Source of the DNA: Tubiluchus corallicola | Lineage: Eukaryota; Priapulida; Priapulimorpha; Priapulimorphida; Tubiluchidae | Direction of reading: 5' to 3' | Assembly: GCA_030141605.1 (NCBI GenBank) | Contig: JAQGDQ010000218.1 | Span: 62,001 to 126,000 of the forward strand | Length of the DNA: 64,000 nt | Shown here: piece after piece, positions 1-15,800 of the stretch | How positions within the stretch are numbered: position 1 is the first letter of the stretch | How the letters are laid out: every line of letters begins with the position of its first letter | Position numbers and translations under genes: made by a program | The notes under the pieces: model-generated | What the model was told of the DNA's origin: nothing | The model's input: only the letters and a program-made list of their open reading frames with translations | The model's database searches: none

Positions 1-842
1 TTAAACCAGTTAGCTGTGTGCTGCACAGCATTTCTACTTTCAAATGTGTATTATGTGAATACCTTTTTTAATGAATTGGAGTAAGTTTAAATTGCAAAAA
101 CAGTGACAATGTAAACTTGGAAAGTAGATTTTAGATTTTAGAATTTAAAACAAAAGATTAAAGATTAAAGTACTATTAAATGATCATGATTGATAAAATT
201 TATTGAAATCAGAGATCAGAAACACTGGAAAAAATTAAAGCCTAAACGAACCTAAATCTGTTGTTCTTGCCAGAAGGAGCCAAGGTTATTCTACGTAATT
301 TATAAACATCAAATTAAAACTATTAAGAGTCATAAAAACATTATAATTTTTTTATGTCCAATTTTACAAAGCTTGCATCTTAGATAATGTTTTTTTCTTG
401 ATTTTTGTGATCAGGATGTTTAATTTTTGTTGTTACATTATTACTGCATTTGTTGTAAAAAATTCTTGTACTATATTTGACATGTTCGCCATTACGCATT
501 CATAAAGGTGATTTTACTGTATTAACCACAAAGCACAATAACGATTGTCGTTGTTTTATTACTTGTAGTTGTTACAATATTTGTATGAGGTAACAAACAC
601 AATCGAAAGGCAATCTGTGTCCCACAGTCACACAAAACCAGCTTACTGCAATTTTTCAAATTGTTTCATTTATATTTCATGCACCATTGCTGAAATCTGT
701 GTGGTTTGCTACTAATTTCGATAATGCATTTTGCAGAATTTCTTATAACACTGTGCCAATTTGTTAAATAGCTCAAGCGAAACAATACAGAAAGTGATAA
801 TTAATTCGTCTTTTGACAGGAAATTATTGATTTGTTTTCCAG
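1..842. other. Intron of rootletin (partial), no feature seen
   Basis: A+T-rich sequence ending in a 3' splice site (AG at 841-842) before the first visible rootletin exon. I see no coding exon, RNA gene or repeat here. Confidence 0.6.
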
Positions 843-3800
843 CCGAAACAGCTCGCTTGCAGAAGGACTTGGACAATGAAGGAGAGAAAGCAAAGCGAAC
901 ACGCGAAGTTTTGGAGGCTCAGTTATCTGAAAATGAGCAAGATCTACAAGGCAAACTCATGCAGACAAAAGCTACTCATGAGGAAGAAGTGGCTTTACTT
1001 ATGCAGCAACTGGTAGGGTGTAGTATTAGTAGTTTCTTCTAGCATTGAACTACTTTTTTAGCACTCTTATAGTACTACTTTTTAAGATTTTAATGGCTGA
1101 ACATGAACATTATCTGTGACTTCTATTCATATATATTATTCATAAGAAATAAGTGGTAATATAAGACATGCATTTCGATATTGAAAAATTCTTAATTTTG
1201 TGTATGAATCTATTTGAAAGAATGAAACTAACTTTATCTGTGTGAATCTAACTGTACAAATGCCAGGTTCATCTTTAAAAAATGTTCGCAAAGGGATGTC
1301 TAGTTTGTAATGTCATTACCTTATGTACTACCTGTGTTTGCTAAATGTTCACAAAACAAATGTAAGATTATTATTGCTGGCACCTTTGTGCTCTACTTTA
1401 AAATTTGAATTTTGAACAGTGATTAACTTATTGTGGAGAACTGCTCTTCCACTTTTTAAAAGCATTTGTGTTTTTGAATTTAGGAGAATCTCCGAGAAGA
1501 GATGAGATCATCTAATGAAGCACTTGTCCAACAGATGGCAACAGAACGGGAAGAGTTGACTGCCGTTCACAACAAGGAGATACAAGAACTGAATGGGGAA
1601 ATGTCATCTTTGATCCGTGATCGTGATGATGCTTTAATGTTGGCTGAATCAGAAAAACAAGAGGTAACATTCTTCCTACTGCACCTAAATTTTTTAATCA
1701 ACAATTTTTTACTCTATACACTTTAGAAAATGTAGATCTGGATTAAGATTAAACTATCTCTAGTCTAGCTATTCAGGCCAAGTTTTATCCAAATTCGCTC
1801 TAATCTTGGTTGTTCCTCTATGGCTGCATTGTTATTAAACTGTCTTTGATTGGTATTACCTGTTGTTTGACCGTTTTGTACTGTTATTTTAGGCAATATC
1901 TTTAGTTGAAGAAGAAAAGCAGGCAATGACTGACAAATACCACAAAACTCTTACAGAGCTGGATGCTCTGAAGACAGAAAATGAGAAATTCCGTCGTGAC
2001 AGCAACAACAAAGCAGATCAGGACAAAGCAACAATCTTATCTCTAGAGACTGATAAAGCTGCGCTAGAAAATACTATTGATGATCTAAGGTAAATAAAAA
2101 TTGGTGAAATGGTAGATGTTGTAGACCTTGAGCCATTTGTAATTTGCAATATGGGCTAGTTCAGTTCTGCTCTTTTTCTGTAGTTGCTTCTTTTACTGTG
2201 CATTTAAACCATGGCTCTCAATAACCATGATATTGTACCAAAATTGTATACATTGTTTTTATCATTTAATAATTATCTCAATTTTTCTTGTGCAGTATAG
2301 TAATATGATATAGCAAAAGATTTTAACTGCTATCTAATTTTTGTTCTATGATTTGCATCAAAACTGTGTTATATAATAAATAGTCGTTATACTGTAATAG
2401 CTTTTTTGAACAAGTTTCATGATGAACTGCTATCATCAGGGACATTGTTAAATTACAAAACAACTGGTGAAGGAAATATCTTGAACACTTGAACACACCA
2501 CATAGATGATTAAAATTTCAAAACCAAATTGTAACATTTACTGTAAAAAATATTTTGCAACAGTGAAAGCTTCTTTGCTGTTGTCGAACAGTGACATATG
2601 CAATGTTTTATAGCCTGTATCAAAAAACAACAATTCTTCATCTACTTTCTGACATTTCTGTTTACTTGTGATGGTGTTGTTATCACCTATTCTGTTTGCA
2701 TAGGTCCTCACATGAGAAAGCTACTAAGGAATTGAACAATAAACTGAAGGAACTAAATGGACAGAAGCTGGCTTTGGAAGAAAACGTAGCAGATCTTTCA
2801 CGCAAGGTTGCTGCCCTGGAAGATACTCGTGAACATCTGAAGCAAGAAATAGGTGATCTTCAGCGAGCTATGAAGGACGGTATGTCTTTGCTTAACATCA
2901 TGCATAATTTAGTCATGATTTTGCGAGAAAAGTACTCACAGGCAGCTATGTAGCTTGCTGATTCAACAATATTGCACTTGTTAGCGAGATTAAAATTAAC
3001 AGTACTTTTCCATCAAAGTTATGCTCTTAATTTGATTGATTTTATTTCTTTTGTTAAGGTGTGGAACAGCGAGATCAGCTTCGTAAAGAAAATGCTGAGC
3101 ACAAACGACAGTGGACAGAGGAGTTGCACGGTAAAGAAGCCGTGCAAAAAACTAATGAGGAATTGAAGGCAAAGATAAAAAAGAGTGAAGGTGATAAGAA
3201 TGAACTTCGCCGTAAACTGGACGACAACAAACAAAACTTCGCAGGTAAGTATTAGTTATTTACAATATGACTTTTATTTCATTCTGAATTTAAGCAGCAA
3301 CAGTAATCCTTAAATATTTCTGTTTACCTTAGTATAGTTTAATGTTAGTTTTATTAATTAGGTTTCGTGTGACTATATGATAGTATTAAACACTGATTTT
3401 TATAAGGATTAATTAAACATTAGCTGTTACAATACTTCTTGACTTCTAGTCATGGAAGAAAAGAAAGGTTTACTAGAGAAGGAGGCAAGTGAATTGAAGG
3501 ATATGTTGAGAGAAGTGGAGAAATCCAGACTGGAATCTCGTCGTGATCTCTCTGATTTGCGAAGACAGGTATGAGCTTTCACAATTTTTTTTCTAATGTT
3601 TTACCTTTAGGTAGTTGATACTCAATAATTTACATCACTGTTAATGTATATGACAAAAAATAAAATTGCACTACTACGGTTGCATTGATACTTTACTCAC
3701 ATTGTTTAGCAATGCGGCTCACTAAATGCAAAGAGCAAACAATAATAAGAATCTAATTATGCATCGCTTTGCTGCTTATCAGCCTTTGCTATTTAGTGCT

Positions 3801-6800
3801 ACACATGTCATTACAAACAATTTTTTGTATCAGATCATTATATCATATCAAATCAAAATATTTGTATCAAATCATGCTATTCATTTTATTAGGCAAAAAC
3901 ATTGGAAGAAGATAAACAGAAATTTAAGAAAGATGCAGAGGATCTGAGCTTACGTTGTCACAAGACGGAGGAAAGAGAGGAGGAGCTGAGAAAAGAGGTC
4001 TTTGCCACTAAGCAACGGGTGTGTTTTGTATCTGGCAGGCTCTAGTTACTTTGCTCATTTATGCTTGTTTTATTAAATTTTTTTATTACTTATTACAAAT
4101 CTCAGAATCAGCTACCACACAGTAGAAAAAACTATTATTTTGTTCTTTGAAATTTCCAATTATTAGTGACAACATAAATTTTTGTTAGTTTAGTACATTT
4201 TTAAATTTTCGTATAAAATTTTCAAGTTTTGAGTATTGTAATTTGAGTTAATGCAGACATCTTAATCCATATGTGTTTATGATATTTTTATGGTATTTAA
4301 TTATAAGTACAATATTACGTATTGTAGATTATTACAGTATTTGGTATGATATCAGGCAAGAATTTTAAATATTATATTTATTGTAAACAATGTTCTGTAA
4401 ACAATTTTGCACCATTTTTTCACTAAGCTTCTTTCTATTTTTCATTATTTTAGTATAAAGATAATATTTACTTCGATAGTGATGAGAAATCTACATACAG
4501 TGTGTGACAAAAATGTCTGCGTTTTAAGTTCCAAATAAACCTTCTTGGTTTTGTTTAGTTACTTGAAGCTGAAGCATCACGAGACACAATGCGTAAAGAA
4601 TTAGCTAACATGCAGCGTCGCTTCGGCGAATTAGAGGATGAGTGGAGATTAAAACATAAAGATCTGACCATTCAGCTGGAAGAGAGCCGTGATAATGAAG
4701 CAAAAGCTGAAGCATCAAGACATAATATGGAGCTGCAGTTTGACTCAGCCAACACAGATCTTGCTGACTTAAAGATCAAACTTAGTGCAAGTGAAGGCCG
4801 TGTGATGGCATTAGAACAGCATCTAGCCAGAGTAAGTTATAAGTTAGAGCTTTCACTTACAAAATCTGTTCTCTTTTATGTTAAGAAATATTATGTGTTT
4901 ATGTGCAACACTTTTATTGGATGAATTTTCTTGGGTTTAAATCAGTATGATCTGACAAATATTTTTCTTTATTGGAGCATCCAATCTTATCACATATTGG
5001 CATCTATACGTGCAACAGTTAGTTAGATAATCGGTATTTTCATTGTAATTAAGATAAATTTTTATTTTATTGGATAGTCCATAAAAAGTTTGCTCGATTC
5101 GGCTTTTAAAAATTTAAATCGATTTGGGATGGCACATCAGCAAAGGATTTGGGTGTATAACTGATACGAGTTTTTAAATGCTACATTTCTAATATAGTAG
5201 TAAAATTTGAAGTACATACAAAGTTATGATGGGGAATATGAATTTTGGATTTATGCCAAAATGTACCTAATAAGTAGTGACTGTGATTTACTCTCATTTG
5301 ACGTAGTAATTCCTTCGTGAAGCAGTAATTCCTTCATGAAGAGATGCACTTCTAAACCTCAGCTAAGATGATAGTATCTTATACTCCAAGTTCGTTTTAC
5401 ATAACTAGCACAAATTGTGTGCACCCGATCGCATCTCTCTCAAGGAGTCATGTGTACCGCTGGTTGTTGTCTGGCTTAAATGGTCTTTGGAACAGTTGAT
5501 TGGGGTGGGTTGTAGGAAGAGTATCTGATTAGCTAACATAATGTAATGGAGCTAGAATAGACATTGGTTTAAAATAAATTAATTTAGCTTATCTTGATAA
5601 TTTTTTTTAACTTGAAAAGCAGGATTCTGCATTTAACCTTGCAAATTCAAGTAGATTGCTTGAATTGTTGGGATATTCACATATATATATATATATATAT
5701 ATATAGTAAGCAACTCTGAAAAGACAGGGCCGTTATTATTAGTTATGACGATACATGCACAACTGCTTCACGTAAATTTGTTAGGTAATTTTGATTGTAA
5801 GGTTACTAGGTAATGGTATTTCTTGTGAAAACAAAATGAGTGTGACCGATTATCAACATAAAGTACTATGTATAGATGACCATTAGCATGTTACCATAGT
5901 CATATCTGATCAAAAATTGTTTATCTAGTGTTGTGTCTAGTTGTGGCACTTGTATTTAATTTATCAATGTGAACAAAACAAAACTGTGTCTTTAACAACT
6001 TTGCAACCTTTTTAGAGTCATTTTAAAAATGGGACTGAAGTTGTTTTTTACATTCCAAAGCTTTAGACATATGTATGCCTTTTTTTCATGTAAAAATGGA
6101 GCTGACTATCACTGATTGATTATGGTACATGATCACAGTCGTTTTTGGCTATATGTGTTTCTTTAAGATATTGTTTGGAAAAATTTTTCATATGAAAATA
6201 AGAACACATCTAATACAATGCTTTTTCATTTCTGAACGAATATTGTTTTGCTGTGTTCACATTAGTCGGTCAGGTCTGCTATTTTTTATTTATTCTTAGA
6301 AATTTTATAAAGCATGCTTTAATAACTGGAGACCATTTTGACTGTGTTTCCAGATTCTATCAGAATTTTATGTAGTGTTATATTGCATTTCTGTTAGCGA
6401 AGCAATTCATGTTCGCAGCCATGTAGGAGCAAAATGTATTGTTTTCTGACAAAATTAAGGGATAGAGTTTCAAAAGAACAATTTTTACATGAATTATATG
6501 CTACTGAGGATTAAAGTAACAATTGTTTATGTATCATAAACTAAAAAATATAACAAGACCTCTACAAGTTTTGTGATTTATTGGTCCTAGCCGTTGCTGC
6601 ACTTTAAAGTTACATAAATGGATAAAGTAGCCTTTCGCTGTTAATCAGCCTATAATTTGTGCTAAAATGTGAAGGTGGAAGGAGCTAAGAAAGACGTTGA
6701 ACACAAGTTGAGTAACATCAACTCTGCCCTTCGGCGAACCATTGGCTTCCGTAGTGAGAGTCCATTTACTGGAAGAGGAGCTAGCCCCAGCCCAGCAAGA

Positions 6801-9800
6801 GCGCGACCAAAATCTCCGACCAAAGGTAAGTGCTTCCAGAGCTTTACTTCTTTCTTCGGGAATTTTCATAATTTGTACTTTCTGCAATTTTTTTCCCTGA
6901 AACTGATCTTCATGTTGAAAGTCATGAAACTCTTGAAACCCAGCTTTATAGAATGCTGGAGTAATTATGCAGCTTTATGTTTTATAAAATAATTGTATTT
7001 TAGCGTATTGCTTCTTTCATGCATGAATTTCTGACTTCGAATCTGATATTTGCAGAAACCGAAAGTTGATGCAGAAGAAACAGGTTACAGAAGTGCATTA
7101 ATTACTGTGCAGATTTTAGTATTGTACTAAGAAATTTACACCATTAGCGCATTAAATACCTAAATAAGTGCTAAGTGCACGTTAAATACAAATAACGGAT
7201 TAGCAGTTTTTTAACTGATTTCAACATGTTGAGCACATAAAGATAGAACTTTTTAGAGCATTTACCTGGAGTGTGTGTGACGGAATATTGTTGATCCAGT
7301 AAGAATGTGGGATTTCTGCTTTTCATTATTTTTTCATTATTTTTATTAATTTTTCAAATTAATAGTTTAACAAGGAACTGCTACCTGTTTTGTACATTTC
7401 GAACCTATTGTCACTGGATCAATCTCATATGTCTTTGCTATACATTTCAGATTTATGTGGGTTCTTTAGGTTCATTGCCATATGCAAATTATAGAACTCT
7501 TTAGTGTTGTGTGAGCATTATTAAATACTTTTTGACAATGTGAATTCAAAAAAATGAGCATCACTATATCAAGACATTGTTTGTGATGAATTATTTAATA
7601 ACCTATCTGTTCTGCACATATGAAAGTACTTGAAAAAGAGGAACCATCTGACTTTTTTAGGTTATGACAACATTTATGCAACCACTACTGAAGGAGGAGG
7701 AAGTCGAATTCCCACCACAGGAGCTCCAGAGAGATCTCTCAGTCCTGAACGCAAAACCCCACAAGATGAGGACCTTCCACCAATACCCCCATCTCCGCTG
7801 CGCCGTCGATCCATGGCTGACTTGTCTTACCCAGACATGGACGTTGATCCGGAGATGGTTAGACTGAGCTTAAAGGAATTCATGAACACCCTGGTCTCTA
7901 CTGAGAAAGAACGTGTATGTTGATTTAGTATCATATAGATTTTATTATCATGCAACGACATCTTTTTAATAGTACCAAACAAAAAGGATTTATTGTGAGG
8001 TAGAAACCAAATGTTAATCATTTTAGTTCAAACTGTAGATTGTTGTGGTAATATCACACTTATTTATGCAACAATATAAAATCAGCTTATTAAGCCCAGA
8101 ACACGTTTTTCAACAGCACACTTCATGCTTCACGAATATGTCTATATGACCATTTTTAGTTTTTATGCTATTTGTCCACCATTTTGAGTGTGTTAGGTGC
8201 CTAATATTTGTGTCCATTTTTATGTTATCTCATAGAAAGCTTATTTTTTCAAATGGAATAGACTAGGAAAAATAAGAAGCAAAAAAACATATTTTTGGTG
8301 TTTTAATGGCAGGTTTTTGCAAAAATAACAAAAACTTGGGATATTGAGAACTTGACCGTGCTATGGGTAAATTATACTAGGCATAATTAGAAAACTCATT
8401 TTGCAGAGGGTGCTATAAGCGTAGTTTCATTTTCTGTGAAAAATTCTTGTGTGGTGCTTGAGTCTTTCATCTACCGCATTGAAAAATTTTGCTATGCGTG
8501 AAATGAGTGAGATTGTTTTTTAAGCTAACATCTGTTAGTTCTTTCTGAGGTCATTATAGAGATCGGATGATGAAGAATAAACCAGTGTGATCACTGTTAG
8601 TGCTTTTTTGCTTTTTTATTACACTGAATAAAGAAAGCGATTCTCTAAATTCATAGACCTCATAGTATGGAACATATTTTAGCAAGTTGTTAAACAGTAA
8701 AGTTAAAATATTGTTATACAGAATTTGCCCTATAAGTGTGATTTTCATGTAAAAACAGGAAGATGCAAAAGGTGAAGCTAGTGCTCTGCGACGACAGCTG
8801 AACGAAATGACAGAGGAAAGAAACAAAATTGAAAACAGGCTGATCACTTTGCAGAAATCTCTTGGAGAAGTGGAGCAAGGTATGATATGTTGTACTCTGT
8901 TTTATAAAGTTCGTAGTATCTCTTTGACCACCTTTCTTTCATTACCATTTGCCAAGAAAATGGAAGAGAAAGTTAAGGATACATGCAAACCCTTCAATGA
9001 TTACACGTCTACATTTGATAGGCTGTAGAAAATTGTGACATGTCTGCAGTTGAAATGGCTCTTCATGCTTTAAAAATGCAGAACTACACAGTAGACTGAT
9101 AATATTCTCCTTCAAAGGTATATACTTGACCTAACTATTTATGCAATTTAAAGTACCGTATTTTCCCGTGTATAAGAGACCCTTTTTTGCTCAGAATTTT
9201 CACTTTAAAAATAGGGGGTCTCTTATACATGGGAGTAAGTCCAGAATGGAATGGTGTAAAGCCAGAGGTCATTATTAAATCTTTCAAGAAGTGTGGCATC
9301 TCCAATGCCATGGACGGCACAGAGGACAATGCCATTTTTGAGCAGAGTGACTCCTCTGATGATGAACTGGCTGGAATTGCTGAAGGTCTGACTCCAGTTG
9401 ATATTTTTGATGAGAGTGATGAGGAATTTAATGATTTCTATGATGAATAAAGTTATTCATTACCAAAAAACTTTTTTCCAGAATTTTTGCCTAAAAATTG
9501 AAGGGGTCTCTTATACACAAGGGTCTCTTATACATGGGAAAATACGGTAGTTTAACCTATGGATATAACACACGGCTGTCAAAACTGCTTAAATATTCAT
9601 AGTCAGAAAGGACATGATCAAATAAGTTTTGTCGTTAAGAACTTTGTTAATTTTCCCAGATAAACGAGGTGTTGATGGTCGTCTAGTAAAAGCTCAAACT
9701 GCTCTACAACTACAAGAAGAAACGATACGCCGTGGTGAGCGCGATCGCAAGGCACTTGCTGACAAACTCAACAATGCTGAACGCAATTTCTCTTCTGCAG

Positions 9801-12800
9801 AGGCAGAGAAAAAACAGCTGACTGAGAAGGTAAGAAGCTTAGTCAAACTGCCAAAGGCATTTGTTCTAAGCTGTCATGTCGGCAACACACGTTTGCACGC
9901 TTAGCTCAGCTCATGTTTATATTTGCATTTATGTTGAGGTAGAACCTTTTCGTTGCACTATAGCTTTTCACAAACAACACATACCAAGCGCATGGTCCTA
10001 CTTAATGCATTTATTGTTTATATTATAATTGTTTTTTCCATGTGGCTGTTTTCCAAGTTTGCCATGTTATTATAATTATGAAAGAAATAAATGTCACTGT
10101 TTATATTACAGTTGGGTAAAACTAAACTACAAGTTGAGAAAGCAGAACAGGAGAAAAAGCAACTTCGCGAAAACCTGGATGTCTCAGAAACTCACTGCAC
10201 CAAGCTAGAGCTGGCCAAGCGTGGTTTGGAAGGTGATATACAGCGGCTGAAACTTAAAATGAACGACCTAGAAACTGACAAGCAGGTATTGAATGTATTC
10301 TTATTCTATTTCTATTATTCATACAAACATGGCTAAGACCATTCATTCTCTACCAAAACAGAATTTATCTTAAAAGACAGGTGATCCTATCACAACCACC
10401 AACGTATTAAATAGGCCTTGCCATTATGTCGATATCGACGCAGTGTGTGGAACCATATAAAAATTTTAGAACTGTTTTGTTAAACTATGTAATAGGCTTT
10501 AGTTGAATCAAATACTGGAATACATTTCTTTTTATGAACACAACAATTTAAATGTTGTCTTCTAGCACAGGTGCAACACAGAGCAACTTTCCTGTTTTTT
10601 AGGTGCTTCAAGGTCGCGTGGAAAGTCTTCTCAAGCAGGTAGCTGATGGAGAGGACAAAGTGGCTTCTTTGCAGCTCACTATAGACAGACTAACGGTTGC
10701 ACTTGCTCGCACAGAACAAGGAGAAAGTCAGCTGAAAGATAAGGCAAATACTACCTATTGGCTATTAATGCAATAATAAAGAGATGGTTCATTGTGCATA
10801 GATTAAATTAGGAGAGTATAATATGAATGTTAAGTTATTTTGTTTAAAAAGTGGTGGTTTATAAGTCATAGCAGCACATTTTTACCAAGTTATATACATT
10901 TGTATTCTGTTTTCTCAAAAGTATTTATTAAAAAGGAAATGATATGTAATAGGCTAAAAATTTATATATGTGGAGACAGTTGAATAGTACCTGTTTTGTA
11001 AGTTTGTACAAGTAATATTTACCACACTATAGTGAGTTTCAAATAATGAAAAATGGGCCCTATAAAATGTGAACATCAAATAACTTTTCTAGTATTAACT
11101 TTGGTTTAACATTTTGTTCACGTTTGCAGCTTAATGAATTGAATATCTCTCTGTCGGACACCAGCGCCACTTCACAGACTATGCAAGAAAGAGTGCTGCA
11201 ACTGCAGCGTAGTCTCAGCTCCAGTGAGCATGATCGCCGTGTGCTGCAGGAAAAATTGGACAGTGCAAAGTAAGTTGGTAAATTGCACTCGGTCATTTTA
11301 GGTTTTATCATAATTGTTTTGCGAAGGCTTATTAGAATTGCCTTCTTAAAGCAGTTTTGTACTTGTTAATAGTAATGCACTAGATGTGTTGAATTGGCGG
11401 ATTAAGTTATATGTAAGACTGATCCTCAGTAGGATGGTTACAGTTGTGATTTGGTAGCACATTTATCACTTTTTAACATTTATTACAAGCACAATACTCA
11501 TTCACAAATCTGCATGTATTTTTATAAATTATTTATTGTATTGTTTATTATTTCTAAATAAACTATGTTTTCTTAAGAGCTATCGTGTGTTTTGCAGGCA
11601 ATCGCTGGCAGAATTCAAGAGGGATAATAAGTCACTGAATGATCGTTTGCAGCAACTGCAATCTGACCTTAGTGACAGTGAAATGAGACGAATGGAACTG
11701 GAGGCTCAAACTCGTTCTTCACAAACAGTAATACAAACAAATTATTTAAATTTGTACAGCAAACTTCTTATGTTTTTATCACTGTCTGACTACTGTTTAT
11801 TACTGTAATATTACTGATGATCATTACGTCATTGTCTTAGTGTTTTTATGTATATCATTGTCTGTTTTGCCGAATTTTATGACTATGTTGTTTTATTAGC
11901 CACTAAAATTTTATGATATTGTACATTGTCTGTCCTCGTACCCACCTAACCCTCTCCATTTCTACAAAATCATATTGCAAACACTATATGATTATTCACT
12001 GACTTTTCTCACATGCTAAAGTCAGAAAAGGTGGTAGTTTTTGTTATACATTAATATACTTTAATGCTTGTGTTTTGAATTCATTGTTACATATCACCTG
12101 GCAAGAAACGCAAGCATTTGGCTTTGTAAAATAAAAGGACATAAAGCTGAGCATTTGAATCACAACAATTAGGCTTTAGCTTAATAGTGTCTATAAAAGG
12201 AGTTAAAGAATTTGGCTCCAAATACTGACTTCTAAAATATAGTTTTCGTGAAGTAATAGCCATTAGAAGGTGTGGCATGTTTTAAGGAGTGGAAAGTTTA
12301 AGGAGTGATTAAATTTAAGGGATTTGACAAAGATGATGTTTGGTGTTTGGTGTTTGTTGCATTTTACCACTAACCTGTCAAAATGCTTTTGATAAAATTG
12401 TTTAGTCTTTATACTTTACACATAGTAAAAAATAATGGTGTACTGGTTTCAAATTGAAAGTTGTCAGTTTAAAGGGCGTCCACGGCAATCAAATCTTTCT
12501 GCTTTTTTTTGCAGCTGTTGGTTCAGCGTCAAGAAACAGAACAGGAAACCAATCAGCACATTCAGAAATTGCAGTCCGAGCGTTCTAATCTCCGTGAGCG
12601 GGTGTCAGTTCTACAGCAACGCATAGCCGAGCTTGAAAACAAGAGAGCCGAAATGGAAAGATCACAAAATAGACTGGAGAAAGACAGACATGCCCTGCAG
12701 AAAACTCTAACAAAGGCATATATTATTATATGAAGAACAGTAGTATCTATAACGTGATAGTTGTTATGTGGATTACTGTTGAGTAACATTGCCCATGAAC

Positions 12801-15800
12801 AGAGCCATGCTCTTTAATTTTTTCCATCATGAGCGTGATAAGCATGAATGAAATTATTTAATACCTTTTTCTGCATTTTTTCTACATGTTGTTTTTGCTG
12901 TTGGCTCCCATAGCCAGAATTAATCATCTGTTTAATTTATCTTACATTGTTTTAGTGCTTTCAACTTCAGTTGCACATCACAAAGTAGTTTTTCGCTAGA
13001 GAAAATTGTAAGCACATCTCATGATGTTTTACCCATTCAAGGATATCTTCCCGTATTGTCTAATTTACGATCAAGATTTTTTTGTTGCTCGGTGATGACT
13101 CTGTTTTTGTTTCACATAAAACACCAACTATGACATAGTTAAATCAATATTGATAATACTGAATACATTTAATGTAAATGATCTTAGTTTGGAAATATTG
13201 CTTTCCAGTGGTCATGGGTTATCTGGGGCAAATGAGTCTTGTACTGCATTGATGTTTTGGTAGTTAATTCATTATTTCACGTTTCTGTTCATTTCCTAAA
13301 TTTTGTTCAAAATTAACTGTGTATCCAGACGTTATTTGAAAATTTATTTTGCGTGTTTTATCACATTTTCTTAGTAAATCATTGGATTTACAGTTTTGTA
13401 ACAAAATCTATTTTCTAATTTACAGATAGAGAGAGAAAGACTGCACACTGAAGAACAAGTGAGTAAGTCCATGTTGGAGAAATCAGCTGCTGAGAAATCC
13501 TTGTCTACACTAGAGATGGAGAATGTTGATATGCATAGACAGGTAATGTAACACATGAAATCATAGCTGTTTACCAAAAAATTTCTGCCAAAAAGTAGTT
13601 GAAACAAGGATCAGTTGAATGCTATAAAAATTTTCTTATTTGTACAATATTTGTGCAAATATGTTGCTATTTTGGACTGCAACCATGCAATCTTAAGTTC
13701 GAGACTAGCGGCTGCCAATGCCAGGGCATACCAGCATACACCCTAGATGTCATTCGTTATTTGTGTATTGCATCCTCACCTATATTGTTGTAAGTGTAAG
13801 TCATTAAATAGCCGCTAGTGCTAATGTTGTCTGTTAAGTGAGCGAAGGTCAAATAAATTTTGTGTTTGTCTTTTGTCTTTACTTAATCAATCAATCATTT
13901 TCATTCACCCTAGTATCTCACTAATACAAATCTTATGCATGTCAGATGACATGCATGCTGCTTGTACATAAAGGATGATTATGAATCCATAATAATTAAT
14001 AGTATGTTTTGCTCTATTCTTAAATTTGCTTAGGTTTTGTACCATAGTTCTAATGTGAAAAAACTTTATCACATAACTTTACTCTGTAAATGTTTCTAGT
14101 TTCAATATTCTGTTTTAACCTAATCATCATGCTGAACTGTAGAGAATGAATAAGATAATTGATTAAATATTATATTTCTAGTGAGTATTAAGTTAAGAGA
14201 CAAGTTATCGGATGAGAAAATCAACTTTAGCCTTATTTTTTTACTGCACTTATATAAAGTCTGCCCCACATCAAAAAAGAAATGTTGATGAATTATGTAA
14301 TTTGGTGTTTCGTTGTCATTAAAAAAGTTAGTTGCAACAGCAATGCTTTCAATGTATATTTATCTTTTACTTCTTAGGCATCACGAAACTTGACTGCATT
14401 TCCATTCTGAGACCTTAAACTATTAAAAATGTTGAGGTATTTGTGATAAATATGAAGATCTAGTGGACAAAAAACTAAAGCAGAGGGTGATTCTATTTTC
14501 AGAAATAAATTGTGCCCATAGATTTAACTGTCGTGCATGCGCAGAGAAAGATTACTTTTGTTATACAAATTCTATAATCTGTAGTTAGGCAAACAATGGG
14601 CACCATTTTCTAATATAAAAATTGCATTCAATTGTTGGCCAAAAACAACCCTTTAACAACACATTTGTAAATTTTGGTCAGTATCACGGGCTAGGAATCT
14701 CTCTTGGAACAGGTGCAGCATTTAACTCTGTGATTGTGATGTGTTGATCTAAAAAGTGCCATTCCAAATTAGTGCTTGAGAATCAGTTAAGTAAAATTAA
14801 ACTTTTGAGGCTTTACTGCTAAAATTTATGACTCTTAGAAACAAGAGCTTATTAATTTAGATTTGTTCATCTGCAGGTTCAGAATCTTCAGACTCAGATG
14901 GCAGAGCAGGAACAGCAACACGCTCAGCGCTTAATTGATCTTACCTCTCGTCATCGCACAGAGACAGAGATGGAAACGGAGCGCCTCCGTACTGCGCAAA
15001 CCCAGGCCGAGAGAACATTGGACTCACGTGAACGTGCTCACAGAATGAAAGTTAAATCACTAGAGGAACAGGTATTCTTGTTTACTTTATTAGACATTCA
15101 TAGTAATCCACATTGATAGTTAACTCATATAAAGTTATTAGTGAATATGATGCAACTTTGAAAGAAGTCTTTAAAAATTCTTCTCTTTTGTATTATGAAA
15201 GGATGCGATATGATGCAGCCTCAGTTAGTTACAGTAAATCTAGAGATTTATAGTATCTGTGAAAGTTAGAGTTTGTCCTAGTGTGGTGCGTTAAGCGCAT
15301 TGTAAATTTGCAAATTTGTCAGTTTTGCACAAAAGTGTAGTACTGCCGACGTGGTGAGTTAATTTTTGTGTTTAAAAAAGTTTTCATCTCGATTATATCT
15401 GTACAATAGTGGTATAAAAACGTTTGTTTGATTGGACACTGCTGTACGAACAATCAGTGATGATATTTCTTCAAGAACTGTTCATCTAATCAAGTTATTG
15501 TTTGAGTTTTATTACGTTGTCGAGTTGTGTCTTGTAGTAGCTACAGTATCACCTGAAAAGTCAGTTGAAATAAACGTTAGAGTATATGGAGTTGTCTTAA
15601 ATTATTTTGGTGCATTCATATTTGTATATGATTATAGTTATGCATTTTTATCTGTGTTTTATGCGTGCTATACGTCATTTTATTTTAATACTGCTTTTCT
15701 ATTTTTATTGAATCTTTTATGTATTTGTACATGTTTGTTCGAAAATAAATGATATTAATAATGTCGGCTTTTTTGGTGTATGACTGACTAATTGATAAGT

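Noticed and set aside
7057-7084. A 28-nt segment between TTTGCAG and GTTACA in the rootletin intron that looks like a microexon
   Set aside because: Including it would shift the frame and create an immediate stop (AGT TGA). The flanking exons join perfectly without it.
15432-15752. 106-codon hydrophobic frame in a rootletin intron
   Set aside because: It needs T-rich codons only, has no splice context or homology, and lies inside a well-supported intron.
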